A DNA stretch of 64,000 nt from Streptomyces sp. NBC_00670 (GCF_036226765.1 NZ_CP109017.1:2619501-2683500); one strand, 5' to 3'. Numbered from the stretch's first letter, positions 43,311 to 52,600 are shown. The notes: generated by a model not told the origin, from the letters alone. Numbers and translations are program-made.

Positions 43311-45128
43311 ATGTGCGGAATCGTCGGATACATCGGTAAGCGCGATGTGGCGCCCCTGCTGCTTGAGGGTCTGCAGCGGCTGGAGTACCGCGGCTACGAC
43401 TCGGCCGGCATCGTCGTCACCAGCCCCAAGGCGACCGGCCTGAAGATGGTCAAGGCCAAGGGCCGGGTGCGCGACCTGGAGGCCAAGGTCCCCGCGCGCT
43501 TCAAGGGCACCGCCGGCATCGCCCACACCCGCTGGGCCACCCACGGCGCCCCGTCCGACGCCAACGCGCACCCGCACATGTCGGCCGACAGCAAGGTCGC
43601 CGTCGTCCACAACGGCATCATCGACAACGCCGCCGACCTGCGGAAGAAGCTGGAGGCGGACGGCGTCGAGTTCCTCTCCGAGACCGACACCGAGGTCCTC
43701 ACCCACCTCGTCGCCCGCTCCGAGGCGACGAAGCTCGAGGACAAGGTGCGCGAGGCGCTGCGCGTCGTCGAGGGCACGTACGGCATCGCCGTCATGCACG
43801 CCGACTTCCCCGACCGCATCGTGGTGGCCCGCAACGGCTCCCCCGTCGTGCTCGGCATCGGCGAGAAGGAGATGTTCGTCGCCTCCGACGTGGCCGCGCT
43901 CGTCACCCACACCCGGCAGATAGTCACGCTGGACGACGGCGAGATGGCCACCCTCAAGGCCGACGACTTCCGCACCTACACCACCGAGGGCACCCGCACC
44001 ACGGCGGAGCCCACCACGGTGGAGTGGGAGGCCGAGTCGTACGACATGGGCGGCCACGACACCTATATGCACAAGGAGATCCACGAGCAGGCCGAGGCGG
44101 TCGACCGCGTGCTGCGCGGCCGCATCGACGACCGGTTCTCCACCGTGCACCTGGGCGGCCTCAACCTCGGCGCCCGCGAGGCGCGTGCGGTGCGGCGGGT
44201 GAAGATCCTGGGCTGCGGCACGTCGTACCACGCCGGCATGATCGGCGCGCAGATGATCGAGGAGCTGGCCCGCATCCCCGCCGACGCGGAGCCGGCCTCC
44301 GAGTTCCGCTACCGCAACGCGGTCGTGGACCCGGACACGCTGTACGTCGCCGTCTCGCAGTCCGGCGAGACCTACGACGTGCTGGCCGCCGTGCAGGAGT
44401 TGAAGCGCAAGGGTGCGCGGGTGCTCGGCGTGGTCAACGTGGTGGGCTCGGCGATCGCGCGCGAGGCGGACGGCGGCATCTATGTGCACGCCGGGCCCGA
44501 GGTGTGCGTGGTGTCCACCAAGTGCTTCACCAACACCACCGTCGCGTTCGCGCTCCTCGCGCTGCACCTGGGGCGTACCCGGGATCTGTCGGTGCGGGAC
44601 GGCAAGCGGATCATCGAGGGGCTGCGGCGGCTGCCGGGGCAGATCAACGAGGTGATGAAGCAGGAGGAGGAGATCAAGCGGCTGGCCGAGCAGTACGCGC
44701 AGGCCCGCTCGATGCTCTTCATCGGCCGCGTGCGGGGATACCCGGTGGCCCGGGAGGCCTCGCTGAAGCTGAAGGAGGTCTCGTACATCCACGCGGAGGC
44801 GTACCCGGCCTCCGAGCTGAAGCACGGGCCGCTGGCGCTGATCGAGCCGGCGCTGCCGACGGTGGCGATCGTGCCGGACGACGATCTGCTGGAGAAGAAC
44901 CGGGCGGCGCTGGAGGAGATCAAGGCGCGCAGCGGGAAGATCCTGGCGGTGGCGCACCAGGAGCAGGCGAAGGCCGACCAGACGATCGTCGTCCCGAAGA
45001 ACGAGGACGAGCTCGACCCCATCCTGATGGGGATTCCTCTCCAACTCCTGGCGTACCACACGGCGTTGGCGCTTGGCCGGGACATCGACAAGCCGCGTAA
45101 CCTGGCGAAGTCGGTGACGGTGGAGTAG
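43311..45128 (+). CDS. glmS: Glutamine--fructose-6-phosphate aminotransferase (isomerizing)
   Basis: A 605-residue enzyme making glucosamine 6-phosphate, the entry to peptidoglycan precursors. The N-terminal glutaminase begins CGIVGYIGKRDVAPLLLEGL after Met, with the nucleophile Cys2, and includes HTRWATHGAPSDANAHPH. Two SIS domains follow (LGCGTSYHAGMIGAQMIEELARIPADAEPASEFRYR; IGRVRGYPVAREASLKLKEVSYIHAEAYPASELKHGPLALI) and the C-terminus RNLAKSVTVE is the conserved end. ATG at 43311; the region before it contains several TCAACG direct repeats and no strong ribosome site except AAAGG 6 bases upstream. Streptomyces usually carry two glmS genes; this locus matches the one next to adpA. Confidence 0.97.
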   Translation: MCGIVGYIGKRDVAPLLLEGLQRLEYRGYDSAGIVVTSPKATGLKMVKAKGRVRDLEAKVPARFKGTAGIAHTRWATHGAPSDANAHPHMSADSKVAVVHNGIIDNAADLRKKLEADGVEFLSETDTEVLTHLVARSEATKLEDKVREALRVVEGTYGIAVMHADFPDRIVVARNGSPVVLGIGEKEMFVASDVAALVTHTRQIVTLDDGEMATLKADDFRTYTTEGTRTTAEPTTVEWEAESYDMGGHDTYMHKEIHEQAEAVDRVLRGRIDDRFSTVHLGGLNLGAREARAVRRVKILGCGTSYHAGMIGAQMIEELARIPADAEPASEFRYRNAVVDPDTLYVAVSQSGETYDVLAAVQELKRKGARVLGVVNVVGSAIAREADGGIYVHAGPEVCVVSTKCFTNTTVAFALLALHLGRTRDLSVRDGKRIIEGLRRLPGQINEVMKQEEEIKRLAEQYAQARSMLFIGRVRGYPVAREASLKLKEVSYIHAEAYPASELKHGPLALIEPALPTVAIVPDDDLLEKNRAALEEIKARSGKILAVAHQEQAKADQTIVVPKNEDELDPILMGIPLQLLAYHTALALGRDIDKPRNLAKSVTVE

Positions 45129-45184
45129 GGGCTTCCGGGGAGTGCCCCGCGCCCCTGACAGGTGCGCGAGGACGGAACGGAACG

Positions 45185-45883
45185 ATGGCGAGTCACACGT
45201 CGGTGTTTGGCCCCGGCAACTGGGTGGCGGTCCCCGGAACGGGGGACGGACCAGAGCGGGCCTGGACGAAGGAATTGCTGAACTCCGGGGAGGGGGACGC
45301 CTTCTCGTTGTTGCGGCTGGCCGCGGGGGGCACCTCGCGGCCGGCCGGCTCCGCGGACGACCGGATACTCGTGCTGGACGGCGCGCTGTCGTTCGCGGAC
45401 GGCGACGGACCGGGCGGCCGGACGCTGCACAAGGGCGCGTACGCCGCCCTGCCGGCCACCGGCGGGACGACCGTGACCAGCGCCGGAGGTGCGCTGGCCC
45501 TGGTGCTCTCCGGCCGCCGGCTGGGACCCCCCGCAGAGGACGTCTTCGGTCCGCAGGGGTGGCAGCGGACGGGGCCGGGGCAGTGGTCCCGGCTGCTCCT
45601 CGACGTGGTGCTCGACGAGAGCTTCGACGAGCGGGTCGTGGGGCTGGCCCACTTCGAGGCGGGTTCCTTCGCTCCCAGGCATCCGCACCGCACGGCACAC
45701 CGGTTCCTGTTCCTGGACGGCGAGGCCGACGACGAGTGGGTCCTCCCCGACGGAAGCCGGCACACCGCGCGCCGGGCCGCGGGCGACTTCGTCGATTACC
45801 CCTTCCCGATCGAGCACCAGACCTTCAGCAGGACCGGCTGCACGATCCTCTTCCTGCACGAGCCGCTGCCCGCCGGGGCCTGA
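45185..45883 (+). CDS. Bicupin protein (ChrR-like cupin)
   Basis: A 232-residue protein with two cupin barrels. The first (residues ~30-105) lacks clear metal ligands; the second contains HPHRTAHRFLFLDGEADDE and VDYPFPIEHQTFSRTGC, with His and Glu residues in the positions of cupin metal ligands, resembling the ChrR anti-sigma cupin. No zinc-binding anti-sigma N-terminus is present, so it is not a complete ChrR. It may bind a small metabolite or metal. ATG at 45185. It stands alone after glmS and ends at a strong hairpin. Confidence 0.75.
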   Translation: MASHTSVFGPGNWVAVPGTGDGPERAWTKELLNSGEGDAFSLLRLAAGGTSRPAGSADDRILVLDGALSFADGDGPGGRTLHKGAYAALPATGGTTVTSAGGALALVLSGRRLGPPAEDVFGPQGWQRTGPGQWSRLLLDVVLDESFDERVVGLAHFEAGSFAPRHPHRTAHRFLFLDGEADDEWVLPDGSRHTARRAAGDFVDYPFPIEHQTFSRTGCTILFLHEPLPAGA

Positions 45884-45890
45884 CCCCGTT

Positions 45891-45938
45891 CAGGACGGTT
45901 CCCCCGTGCGCGCACGGCGCCGCGCGGGAACCGTCCTG
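45891..45938. terminator. Bidirectional hairpin between convergent genes
   Basis: A perfect 13-bp stem CAGGACGGTTCCC (45891-45903) with GGGAACCGTCCTG (45926-45938), the loop itself rich in GC inverted repeats. It serves the cupin gene and the convergent transporter gene. Confidence 0.85.
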
Positions 45939-45980
45939 GCGGTGGTCCCGGGGACCGCCCCTCCCCGGGCCGGGCGGCAC

Positions 45981-46553
45981 TCAGCCCGTCGCCGTCACAC
46001 GACGGCCGGCCGCCCCGCGCCGTACGGTCGTCGGCCAGTGGGCCAGGGCCGCCGTCGCCGCGTACCAGGCGACCGCGCCCGCCGCCACGGCGAACCAGCC
46101 GCCGACCTTGCCGAGGGCGTCGCTGTCCGCGAGGACGGCTATGGCGAGCAGGACCAGGGAGACGAAGAACAGGCCGTAGGTGCCCTGGTCGAGTACGCCG
46201 TTGCCGGCCGCGCCGAGGGTCAGGGTGAGCGCCACGAGGGCGAAGAGCAGCAGGAACAGTCCGGCCGCGTTGTCGGAGATCTGGTCACCGGCCGAGACGG
46301 CCCAGGTGAACCAGAGGGCGCCGAGCGCCGCGAACGCGGTGCCGCTGCCGGTGTCATGGTCGCGGAAGGCCAGCAGGCCGACGAGGAAGAGGGCAACTCC
46401 CCCGACGTAGTGGGCGAGTGACACGGCGTTGGCCGCCGTCACGCCGTCGATCACGCCGGTGTTTCCGAGGCCGAAGGCCAACAGGGTGATGCCCAGGGCG
46501 AGTCGACCGGCGACGGTGGTCGTGCTACTTCCCGCGGAGACGTCATTGTCCAC
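45981..46553 (-). CDS. GPR1/FUN34/YaaH-family membrane protein (acetate/succinate uptake type)
   Basis: A 190-residue membrane protein with six hydrophobic helices (ALGITLLAFGLGNTGVI; LAHYVGGVALFLVGLLAF; FAALGALWFTWAVSAG; AAGLFLLLFALVALTLTLG; TYGLFFVSLVLLAIAVLA; GGWFAVAAGAVAWYAATAALA). The layout and length match the SatP/YaaH family of acetate channels, although the N-P-x-P motif normally at the start of TM1 is not visible, so transport of another small acid is possible. GTG at 46553 has GGGAG 8 bases upstream. Confidence 0.8.
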   Translation of the reverse strand: MDNDVSAGSSTTTVAGRLALGITLLAFGLGNTGVIDGVTAANAVSLAHYVGGVALFLVGLLAFRDHDTGSGTAFAALGALWFTWAVSAGDQISDNAAGLFLLLFALVALTLTLGAAGNGVLDQGTYGLFFVSLVLLAIAVLADSDALGKVGGWFAVAAGAVAWYAATAALAHWPTTVRRGAAGRRVTATG

Positions 46554-46703
46554 GACGGGCTCCCTTCATGCGTGCTTGTGAAGTTGTGCGGTGACCGGTA
46601 TATGCCCTTCACATGCACACGAACACCTCTACGCGCGGGTAATTTCACAGCGCGTCAGGGCGGGACTCCGCAACGCCCGCGCCAGGGGAGGCCCAGGGGC
46701 CCC

Positions 46704-47231
46704 TCAGGGGATGACGACCACCGGGCGGCGGGCGCGTTTGGCCAGACGGCCGGCGACCGAGCCGAACAGACGGCCCACGAGCCCGTGCGTGGAGCCGACG
46801 ACGATCGCGTCGGCCTCGTACTCCTGCCCGACCTCCTCGAGTTCGTGGCAGATGTCGCCGCCGCGCTCGACCAGGATCCAGGGCACCTCGGAGAGATAGT
46901 CCGCACAGGCCAGTTCGAGCCCGAGCACCTCGGTGCGGTGGTCCGGGACGTCGACGAAGACCGGTGGCTCGCAGCCGGCCCACACCGTGGTGGGCAGCCG
47001 GTTGGCGACGTGCACGATGATCAGGCCGGAGCGGAAGCGCTGGGCCATGCCGATCGCGTAGGAGAGGGCGCGCTCGCTGGAGGTGGAACCGTCGAAGCCG
47101 ACGACGACACCGTGCTGAAACGCGGGATCGCAGGACGCGCGGCTCTCGTCCGACGCCAGTGGGTCGGCCGAGGCGGGCTCGGCGACCGACCGTTTGCGGT
47201 CCGCGGGTTCGAAGAATTCGTGACCGGCCAT
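46704..47231 (-). CDS. Universal stress protein (UspA family)
   Basis: A 175-residue single-domain UspA protein preceded by a ~45-residue polar extension. VVVGFDGSTSSERALSYAIGMA is the first strand and helix; AIVVGSTHGLVGRLFGSVAGRLAKRARRPVVVIP carries the ATP-binding G-2x-G-9x-G(S) motif. It is therefore probably an ATP-binding type. Such proteins accumulate under starvation or oxygen stress. ATG at 47231 with only a weak GAGA upstream. It is divergent from the gene before adpA. Confidence 0.9.
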   Translation of the reverse strand: MAGHEFFEPADRKRSVAEPASADPLASDESRASCDPAFQHGVVVGFDGSTSSERALSYAIGMAQRFRSGLIIVHVANRLPTTVWAGCEPPVFVDVPDHRTEVLGLELACADYLSEVPWILVERGGDICHELEEVGQEYEADAIVVGSTHGLVGRLFGSVAGRLAKRARRPVVVIP

Positions 47232-47611
47232 GGGTGTCTCGGCGTTGTGATCCTCGTCGGTGACGGCGGTGTGCGGGAAGACGACGGTGCGCGGCTGAGC
47301 CCGTGTCCGGGAAACCTCTTTCCCGGCCCATACCCCAAAGGGTACGGCGGCACGCCTTCCCGGCCCAGGGAACGGGCCCGGATCCCGCACTGGCCGCGCG
47401 GGGTTCCCCGGAGCATGCACGAGCCACCGCCCCCGGCGCAACGGTTCCTGTGTCCTACAGGCGTCACCACGGCGGCTTCACGGCGACTTCACAGCATCTT
47501 CCCGGACATCCGCCGTTTTCCGGACACCCGCCCGCACACACACGGCCGCCTTCCCCGCAAACGCAACCCGATCATCGCAGTGACCGCCGGCGGCACCCCG
47601 CGTTGAACCCC
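47232..47611. other. Intergenic region between divergent stress and membrane protein genes
   Basis: 380 bases without a credible gene. It contains pairs of related TTCCCGG/CCGGACA words (about 47305-47350 and 47500-47530) and a short GTACC-like palindrome near 47330-47345 (CCCCAAAGGG). No promoter of vegetative type could be read with confidence on either strand. Confidence 0.5.
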
Positions 47612-48085
47612 GTGAGCCATCGCCCCAGGGAGCCCTTGTTGCCCGCACCCCGTCCGTCCCACGGCCGCCGCCCGCGCGGCCGCACCCGTCCCACCCATGC
47701 CCCCGCACAGGACACCGTCGGCGATCTCGTCCGCTGGGCCGCGTTCAGCTGCGTCCTCGTGCCCGTCGTCCTCGTCTGGTACGGCACCTCGCTGGCCGGC
47801 GCCACCGGCGCCGCCCTGGGCCTCGCGGCCGTCACCGCCGTCTGCCGGGCCCTGCTCCGCCGCTCCGAACGGCACGCCGCCCAGGCGGCCCTGGAGGCCC
47901 TTGAGTCACAGCGGCCCCGCCCCGCCCACGCATCCCCCGAGCCACGGGGGTATCAGGAGTCGCGCGGCAGCTCAGGGGGGCGCCAGGCCGCCCACGCGCG
48001 CACCCGGCAGCCCGCTCACGCCGGGGCGTCCCAGGGGGCGCACAGGGGCGGTCGCCGGCCCCGCCGGAATACGCCGGTCGACTGA
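47612..48085 (+). CDS. Small membrane protein of unknown function upstream of adpA
   Basis: A ~157-residue protein with a basic, proline-rich N-terminus, a helical hairpin in the membrane (FSCVLVPVVLVWYGTSLAG and AALGLAAVTAVCRALLRR) and a low-complexity hydrophilic C-terminus (HARTRQPAHAGASQGAHRGGRRPRR). GTG at 47612 is the likeliest start; TTG at 47603 is an alternative and neither has a good ribosome site. I recall a hypothetical gene at this place next to adpA in other Streptomyces. The function is unknown. Confidence 0.6.
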   Translation: MSHRPREPLLPAPRPSHGRRPRGRTRPTHAPAQDTVGDLVRWAAFSCVLVPVVLVWYGTSLAGATGAALGLAAVTAVCRALLRRSERHAAQAALEALESQRPRPAHASPEPRGYQESRGSSGGRQAAHARTRQPAHAGASQGAHRGGRRPRRNTPVD

Positions 48086-48472
48086 CCGGTTTCCGCGCAC
48101 GCGCCCGCATGTTTTCGGCCAACTTCCCAGCCATGTGCATGCACCCCCCGAAGACCCCTCCACAGCCCGTTCGACCTGCACCGAAAGGGTCTGGCGAGGC
48201 GCGCGCACCCTATGGGGACCGGCCACCGGGACGAGGCGCACTTCCCTGCACGGTCCGCGAGTGCAACGCTTCGTGATCGAATGCTTTACGCCAAGTTGCC
48301 ATGTCGACAATCTGCCGGATGGTGAACCGGCCACGCCGGCGCCACACGACACAGTAGATTCGATCATGACTGTCTTACGGCGGGGGACTCGTGCTGGACC
48401 GAGGGGAAACGTGTTGGAGCGACAGACCCGAAGCATGGAGGGCGCCGCGACCACCGAGGGGGGCTTAGCAGT
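48086..48472 (+). promoter_or_regulatory. Long upstream region of adpA
   Basis: 387 bases before adpA without a gene, with clearly lower GC than its surroundings (for example GCTTTACGCCAAGTTGCC around 48280-48300 and a TAGATT hexamer at 48355-48360 that may be a -10). Known adpA genes have long leaders and many regulators bind here; I could not match the AdpA or BldD consensus with certainty. The ribosome site GAGGGGGG ends about 11 bases before the ATG. Confidence 0.55.
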
Positions 48473-49768
48473 ATGAGCCACGACTCCACTGCCGCGCCGG
48501 AAGCCGCGTCCCGGAAACTCTCCGGGCGCCGCCGCAAGGAGATCGTCGCGGTGCTGCTGTTCAGCGGTGGCCCCATCTTCGAGAGTTCCATACCGCTGTC
48601 GGTGTTCGGGATCGACCGCCAGGACGCCGGAGTACCGCGCTACCGCCTGCTGGTGTGCGGCGGCGAGGAGGGCCCGCTGCGGACCACGGGGGGCCTCGAA
48701 CTGACCGCACCGCATGGGCTGGAGGCGATATCCCGCGCCGGCACGGTCGTCGTGCCGGCCTGGCGTTCGATCACGTCACCGCCACCGGAGGAGGCGCTCG
48801 ACGCACTGCGCCGGGCGCACGAGGAGGGCGCGCGGATCGTCGGGCTGTGCACCGGCGCCTTCGTGCTGGCCGCCGCCGGACTGCTGGACGGCCGCCCGGC
48901 CACCACCCACTGGATGTACGCGCCGACGCTGGCCAAGCGCTATCCGTCGGTGCACGTCGATCCCCGCGAACTCTTCGTGGACGACGGCGACGTGCTGACC
49001 AGCGCCGGTACGGCCGCGGGCATCGACCTCTGCCTGCACATCGTGCGGTCGGACCACGGCAACGAGGCGGCCGGCGCGCTGGCCCGCCGGCTCGTGGTGC
49101 CCCCGCGCCGCAGCGGCGGCCAGGAGCGCTATCTGGACCGTTCTTTACCAGAGGAGATCGGCGCCGACCCGCTCGCCGAGGTCGTCGCCTGGGCCCTGGA
49201 GCACCTCCACGAGCAGTTCGACGTGGAGACGCTGGCCGCCCGCGCGTACATGAGCCGGCGCACGTTCGACCGCCGGTTCCGTTCGCTCACGGGCAGCGCG
49301 CCCCTGCAGTGGCTGATCACCCAGCGGGTGCTGCAGGCGCAGCGGCTGCTCGAGACCTCCGACTACTCGGTCGACGAGGTCGCGGGCCGCTGCGGGTTCC
49401 GCTCGCCGGTGGCGCTGCGCGGGCACTTCCGGCGGCAGCTGGGCTCGTCCCCGGCCGCGTACCGGGCGGCCTACCGGGCGCGCCGGCCGCAGGGCGACCG
49501 CCCGGCGGACGCCGAGGGCGCCCCGGCGGCGGTCGCGGGCCCCGGCGGCCCGCAGCCGGTGTCGCAGGAGCCGCCGGCGCAGGTGCCGATGCAGTCGCGG
49601 CGCACCGCGGCGGCGAGCGCGCTGGGCGCCGCGGCCTCCGTCTCGGCCCCGGCACCCGTGCCGGAGCACGGGCACGGGCACGGGCAGGGGCTCGGCCGGC
49701 ACGCGCAGGAGATGTACTACGCGGGCAGCGGCCGCGCGGGCGCCCCGGGCTCACGCGGGGCGCCGTAA
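48473..49768 (+). CDS. adpA: AdpA, central AraC-family developmental regulator
   Basis: A 431-residue transcription factor that controls aerial growth and antibiotic genes. The N-terminal DJ-1/PfpI-like dimerisation domain (IVAVLLFSGGPIFESSIPLSVFGIDRQ ... IVGLCTGAFVLAAAGLLDGR) spans ~23-200; the AraC/XylS DNA-binding domain (FDVETLAARAYMSRRTFDRRFRSLTGSAPLQWLITQRVLQAQRLLE) spans ~235-335. Codon 225 (49145-49147), in the linker between domains, is TTA, so translation depends on the bldA leucyl-tRNA, as known for adpA. The Ala/Pro/Gly/His-rich tail (HGHGHGQGLG) makes it about 25-35 residues longer than other AdpA proteins as I recall them. The oligoribonuclease gene follows, as in other Streptomyces. 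Confidence 0.97.
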   Translation: MSHDSTAAPEAASRKLSGRRRKEIVAVLLFSGGPIFESSIPLSVFGIDRQDAGVPRYRLLVCGGEEGPLRTTGGLELTAPHGLEAISRAGTVVVPAWRSITSPPPEEALDALRRAHEEGARIVGLCTGAFVLAAAGLLDGRPATTHWMYAPTLAKRYPSVHVDPRELFVDDGDVLTSAGTAAGIDLCLHIVRSDHGNEAAGALARRLVVPPRRSGGQERYLDRSLPEEIGADPLAEVVAWALEHLHEQFDVETLAARAYMSRRTFDRRFRSLTGSAPLQWLITQRVLQAQRLLETSDYSVDEVAGRCGFRSPVALRGHFRRQLGSSPAAYRAAYRARRPQGDRPADAEGAPAAVAGPGGPQPVSQEPPAQVPMQSRRTAAASALGAAASVSAPAPVPEHGHGHGQGLGRHAQEMYYAGSGRAGAPGSRGAP

Positions 49769-49915
49769 CCGCCGCGGAACGCGTCCGCACGCGCCGAAGG
49801 GCGGGGCGGGGCACGCCGTACGGACCCGGTCCGGCACGGCGGTCCCGTCCCGCCCGCGCGCGTGACCGGTGTACGGCGGGTCCGCCGCGCCGCCGCGGGC
49901 CATAAGGTAAGGCGC

Positions 49916-50518
49916 ATGAACGATCGCATGGTGTGGATCGACTGCGAGATGACCGGACTCTCGCTGTCCTCCGACGCGCTCATCGAGGTGGCCGCGCTGG
50001 TCACCGACTCCGAGCTGAACGTACTGGGCGAGGGGGTGGACATCGTGATCCGGCCGCCGGACGCGGCCCTGGAGACGATGCCGGAGGTGGTGCGCGAGAT
50101 GCACACCTCTTCGGGCCTGCTGTCCGAACTGGCGTCCGGTACGACGATGGCCGACGCGGAGGAGCGGGTGCTCGCCTATGTGCGGGAGCACGTCAAGGAG
50201 CCCGGCAAGGCGCCCCTGTGCGGCAACTCCGTCGGCACCGACCGGAACTTCCTGGCCCGGGACATGCCGACGCTGGAGGGATACCTCCACTACCGCATCG
50301 TGGACGTCAGTTCGGTGAAGGAGCTGTCCCGGCGCTGGTACCCGCGGGCGTACTTCAACAGTCCGAAGAAGAAGGGCAACCACCGGGCGCTGGCCGACAT
50401 CCAGGAGTCGATCGCGGAGCTGCGCTACTACCGCGAGGCGGTCTTCGTCCCCCAGCCCGGACCGGACTCCGACACGGCCCGTACGATCGCCGCGAAGCAC
50501 GTCCTCCCCAGCCCCTGA
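49916..50518 (+). CDS. orn: Oligoribonuclease
   Basis: A 200-residue DEDDh 3'-5' exoribonuclease that degrades nanoRNAs and pGpG to mononucleotides; essential or growth-limiting in many bacteria, including for aerial mycelium in S. coelicolor. Catalytic acids are visible: [22 protein letters not shown] (D-x-E), [16 protein letters not shown] (Asp), and [23 protein letters not shown] (His...Asp). ATG at 49916; TAAGGT lies 7 bases upstream and could be a -10 for a leaderless mRNA. It is followed by tRNA-His. Confidence 0.96.
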   Translation: MNDRMVWIDCEMTGLSLSSDALIEVAALVTDSELNVLGEGVDIVIRPPDAALETMPEVVREMHTSSGLLSELASGTTMADAEERVLAYVREHVKEPGKAPLCGNSVGTDRNFLARDMPTLEGYLHYRIVDVSSVKELSRRWYPRAYFNSPKKKGNHRALADIQESIAELRYYREAVFVPQPGPDSDTARTIAAKHVLPSP

Positions 50519-50645
50519 CCTGCGTCTCCGGCCCCCGCGGCGGGTCCGGACGCCCCCCGCGAAAAGGCGTGCGCGAGCACCCCTCGGGACCCTGTACACT
50601 TTTTCTCGGCCGGTCGGTGGAACACCAGGGAAACCGTCGGTCATG

Positions 50646-50718
50646 GTGGGTGTAGCTCAGATGGTAGAGCACCTGGTTGTGGTCCAGGATGTCGCGGGTT
50701 CGAGTCCCGTCACTCACC
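50646..50718 (+). tRNA. tRNA-His (anticodon GTG)
   Basis: The cloverleaf folds fully: acceptor GTGGGTG (50646-50652) pairs with CACTCAC (50711-50717) with one G-U; anticodon stem CCTGG/CCAGG (50672-50676, 50684-50688) holds loop TTGTGGT with anticodon GTG at 50679-50681; T arm GCGGGTTCGAGTCCCGT. The base before the acceptor is G (50645) opposite C at 50718, the extra G-1:C73 identity pair of tRNA-His. CCA is not encoded. Confidence 0.97.
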
Positions 50719-50727
50719 CTCTTCGAT

Positions 50728-50775
50728 CAAGGGGTTGCCCCGCTTCTGCGGGGCAACCCCTTGGTCTTTCTTCTT
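50728..50775 (+). terminator. Rho-independent terminator after tRNA-His
   Basis: A 16-bp perfect stem CAAGGGGTTGCCCCGC (50728-50743) with its complement (50748-50763), tetraloop TTCT, and a T-rich tract (GGTCTTTCTTCTTTTCC). This is one of the few classic terminators in the window. Confidence 0.95.
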
Positions 50776-50809
50776 TTCCTCCGCCGCGGTGGTGCGTCGG
50801 GCGCCGGGG

Positions 50810-52414
50810 TCACTTCTGCTTGACGTCGGTGCAGTAGACGTCCCTACCCGGCAGGTGGCCCGTGGTCAGGAAGTCGACGGTGGCCCTGTCCGCGCAGGCG
50901 GAGCCCTCGTTGTAGACGTAGTGGCCGCCGTTGTCGACGCCGACCAGGACGGACTTGCGGCCGAGGGCCTTGTGCAGTCCGAGGGCCCCCTCCCACGGGG
51001 TGGCGTTGTCGCGGCGGTTCTGCAGGATCAGGGTGTTGCGCGCGCCGGTGCCGGTCACGGTGACGGGCGCCTCCACCGGCTTCTTCCAGAAGGCACAGGC
51101 CCAGATGTTGGCCGGCATGCCCGCGGTGAGCGGCCACTTCTTCCGGTCGGCGGCGGTGCGGGCGGCGTAGCCGTCGGCGCCGTGCGGCCATTCGGCGTCG
51201 CCGCAGACGAGGGCCAGGAACATGGTGGCCTGGTTGTCCGCGGGGACGCCCGGGGAGGACGGAGTGCCGGCGAACACCTGCTCGAGCACCGCGCGGTCGG
51301 TGTCCGTGAGGCTCCCCTTGGCCAGGTCGTCGGCGGCCTTCCAGACCTGGGTGAGCACCGGCAGGGTGTCGTTGTGCAGCAGCAGGCCGTAGGTGACGTT
51401 CCGCAGGGTCGCCCCGTCCAGCGACAGAGAGGTGCCGGGGACGGGGACGGGCTCGCGGTCGAGCCGGTCGGCGAGCGCGAGATAGGTGCGGGTCACCTCC
51501 TCGACGGTGCCGCCCAGCCCGAGGGTGGCGTCCTGCGCCGCGGCGACGCGTGCCGCGTCGGGGAACCGGTCGGCCATGCCCTTGCCCCAGGTGTCCGCCA
51601 CCTCGTCGGCCCAGACCTTCGCCGGGTTGACGTTGCCCTCCAGGATCATCCGGTCGGTCCGCCGCGGGAACAGCGACCTGTAGACGGCGCCGAGGTAGGT
51701 GCCGTAGGACTGGCCCCAGTAGGAGATCCTCCGCTCGCCGAGCGCCTCGCGTATGCGGTCCATGTCCCGGGCGGTGTTGGCGGTGGTGTAGTACTTCAGG
51801 TCGTCGCCCACCGCCGTGGCGCACTGCTTGGCGTCGGCCTTGGCGAGGGCCACGTTCCTGGTGATCGAGCCGTCCGCCGCGGGGAAGGGGAAGAGACCGG
51901 TCACCGTGGGGTCCTTCAGACCGCAGCTCTGCGGGGTGCTGTGCTCGACGCCGCGCGGGTCGAAGCCGATCAGGTCGTAGCGGTCCCGCACGGACTTCGG
52001 CAGTGTCGGCGCCATGGTCGCGGGCATGTCGAGGCCGCCCAGGGCCGGTCCTCCGGGGTTCAGCAGCAGGACGCCGCGCCGCTTGCCGGGCTTGGCGGTG
52101 GACAGCCGGGAGACCGCCACCTCGATCTTCTCGCCGCCCGGCTTGCGGTAGTTCAGCGGGACCTTCAGCGTTCCGCAGGTCAGCCGGGGATCCCGGCTCG
52201 CCCCCTCGGCCGGCCGCGGACAGGCGCCCCAGGTGATCGCGGTCCGGTGCACGGCCTTCCCGGCCGCCACGGCCTCCGCCGCCCGCGCGGTGTCCTGGCC
52301 CCCGACGGCGCCCGCGGCCAGTCCGGTACCGGCCAGCGCGCACACGACCAGGGCCGCGGCGGACCGGCGGCCTCCGGCGAGACGGGGCCCTTCCGCACTG
52401 CGCACTCGTTCCAT
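50810..52414 (-). CDS. Secreted S33-type alpha/beta-hydrolase (tripeptidyl aminopeptidase family)
   Basis: A 534-residue exported hydrolase. A Sec signal peptide lies at the start (SAAALVVCALAGTGLAAGAVGGQ). Family blocks: WGACPRPAEGASRDPRLTCGTLKVPLNYRKP, LLLNPGGPALGG (oxyanion), IGFDPRGVEHSTP, the nucleophile elbow ISYWGQSYGTYLGAVY, and a C-terminal TAP-like lid domain with DNATPWEGALGL (Asp) and GGHYVYNEGSACAD (His). It resembles Streptomyces SlpD/SlpE and tripeptidyl aminopeptidases and trims peptides outside the cell. ATG at 52414 has GGAGG 9 bases upstream. Confidence 0.9.
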   Translation of the reverse strand: MERVRSAEGPRLAGGRRSAAALVVCALAGTGLAAGAVGGQDTARAAEAVAAGKAVHRTAITWGACPRPAEGASRDPRLTCGTLKVPLNYRKPGGEKIEVAVSRLSTAKPGKRRGVLLLNPGGPALGGLDMPATMAPTLPKSVRDRYDLIGFDPRGVEHSTPQSCGLKDPTVTGLFPFPAADGSITRNVALAKADAKQCATAVGDDLKYYTTANTARDMDRIREALGERRISYWGQSYGTYLGAVYRSLFPRRTDRMILEGNVNPAKVWADEVADTWGKGMADRFPDAARVAAAQDATLGLGGTVEEVTRTYLALADRLDREPVPVPGTSLSLDGATLRNVTYGLLLHNDTLPVLTQVWKAADDLAKGSLTDTDRAVLEQVFAGTPSSPGVPADNQATMFLALVCGDAEWPHGADGYAARTAADRKKWPLTAGMPANIWACAFWKKPVEAPVTVTGTGARNTLILQNRRDNATPWEGALGLHKALGRKSVLVGVDNGGHYVYNEGSACADRATVDFLTTGHLPGRDVYCTDVKQK

Positions 52415-52600
52415 GACGTCGCCCTCCACTGCTCGGCAGGGCCGAACCGCTCGATCCGACCGCTGTGCTGTCGGGGACGAGTCAACGCGAGAGCACCGGT
52501 GCGGCACATCACCGCTCGGTGGACACTTGCCGATAGCTCGCTCGGGGGACGTCGGGGAATGTCCACCCACCGACGGGGGACGCCGGGCACCGGCCAGGCC

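Noticed and set aside
48355..48360. TAGATT as the adpA -10 element
   Set aside because: No -35-like hexamer stands at 16-19 bases upstream, so I kept it only as a possibility in the regional note.
48086..48472. AdpA (TGGC-type) and BldD boxes in the adpA leader
   Set aside because: Several TGGC words exist, but none matched the full AdpA consensus TGGCSNGWWY, and no convincing BldD palindrome was found.
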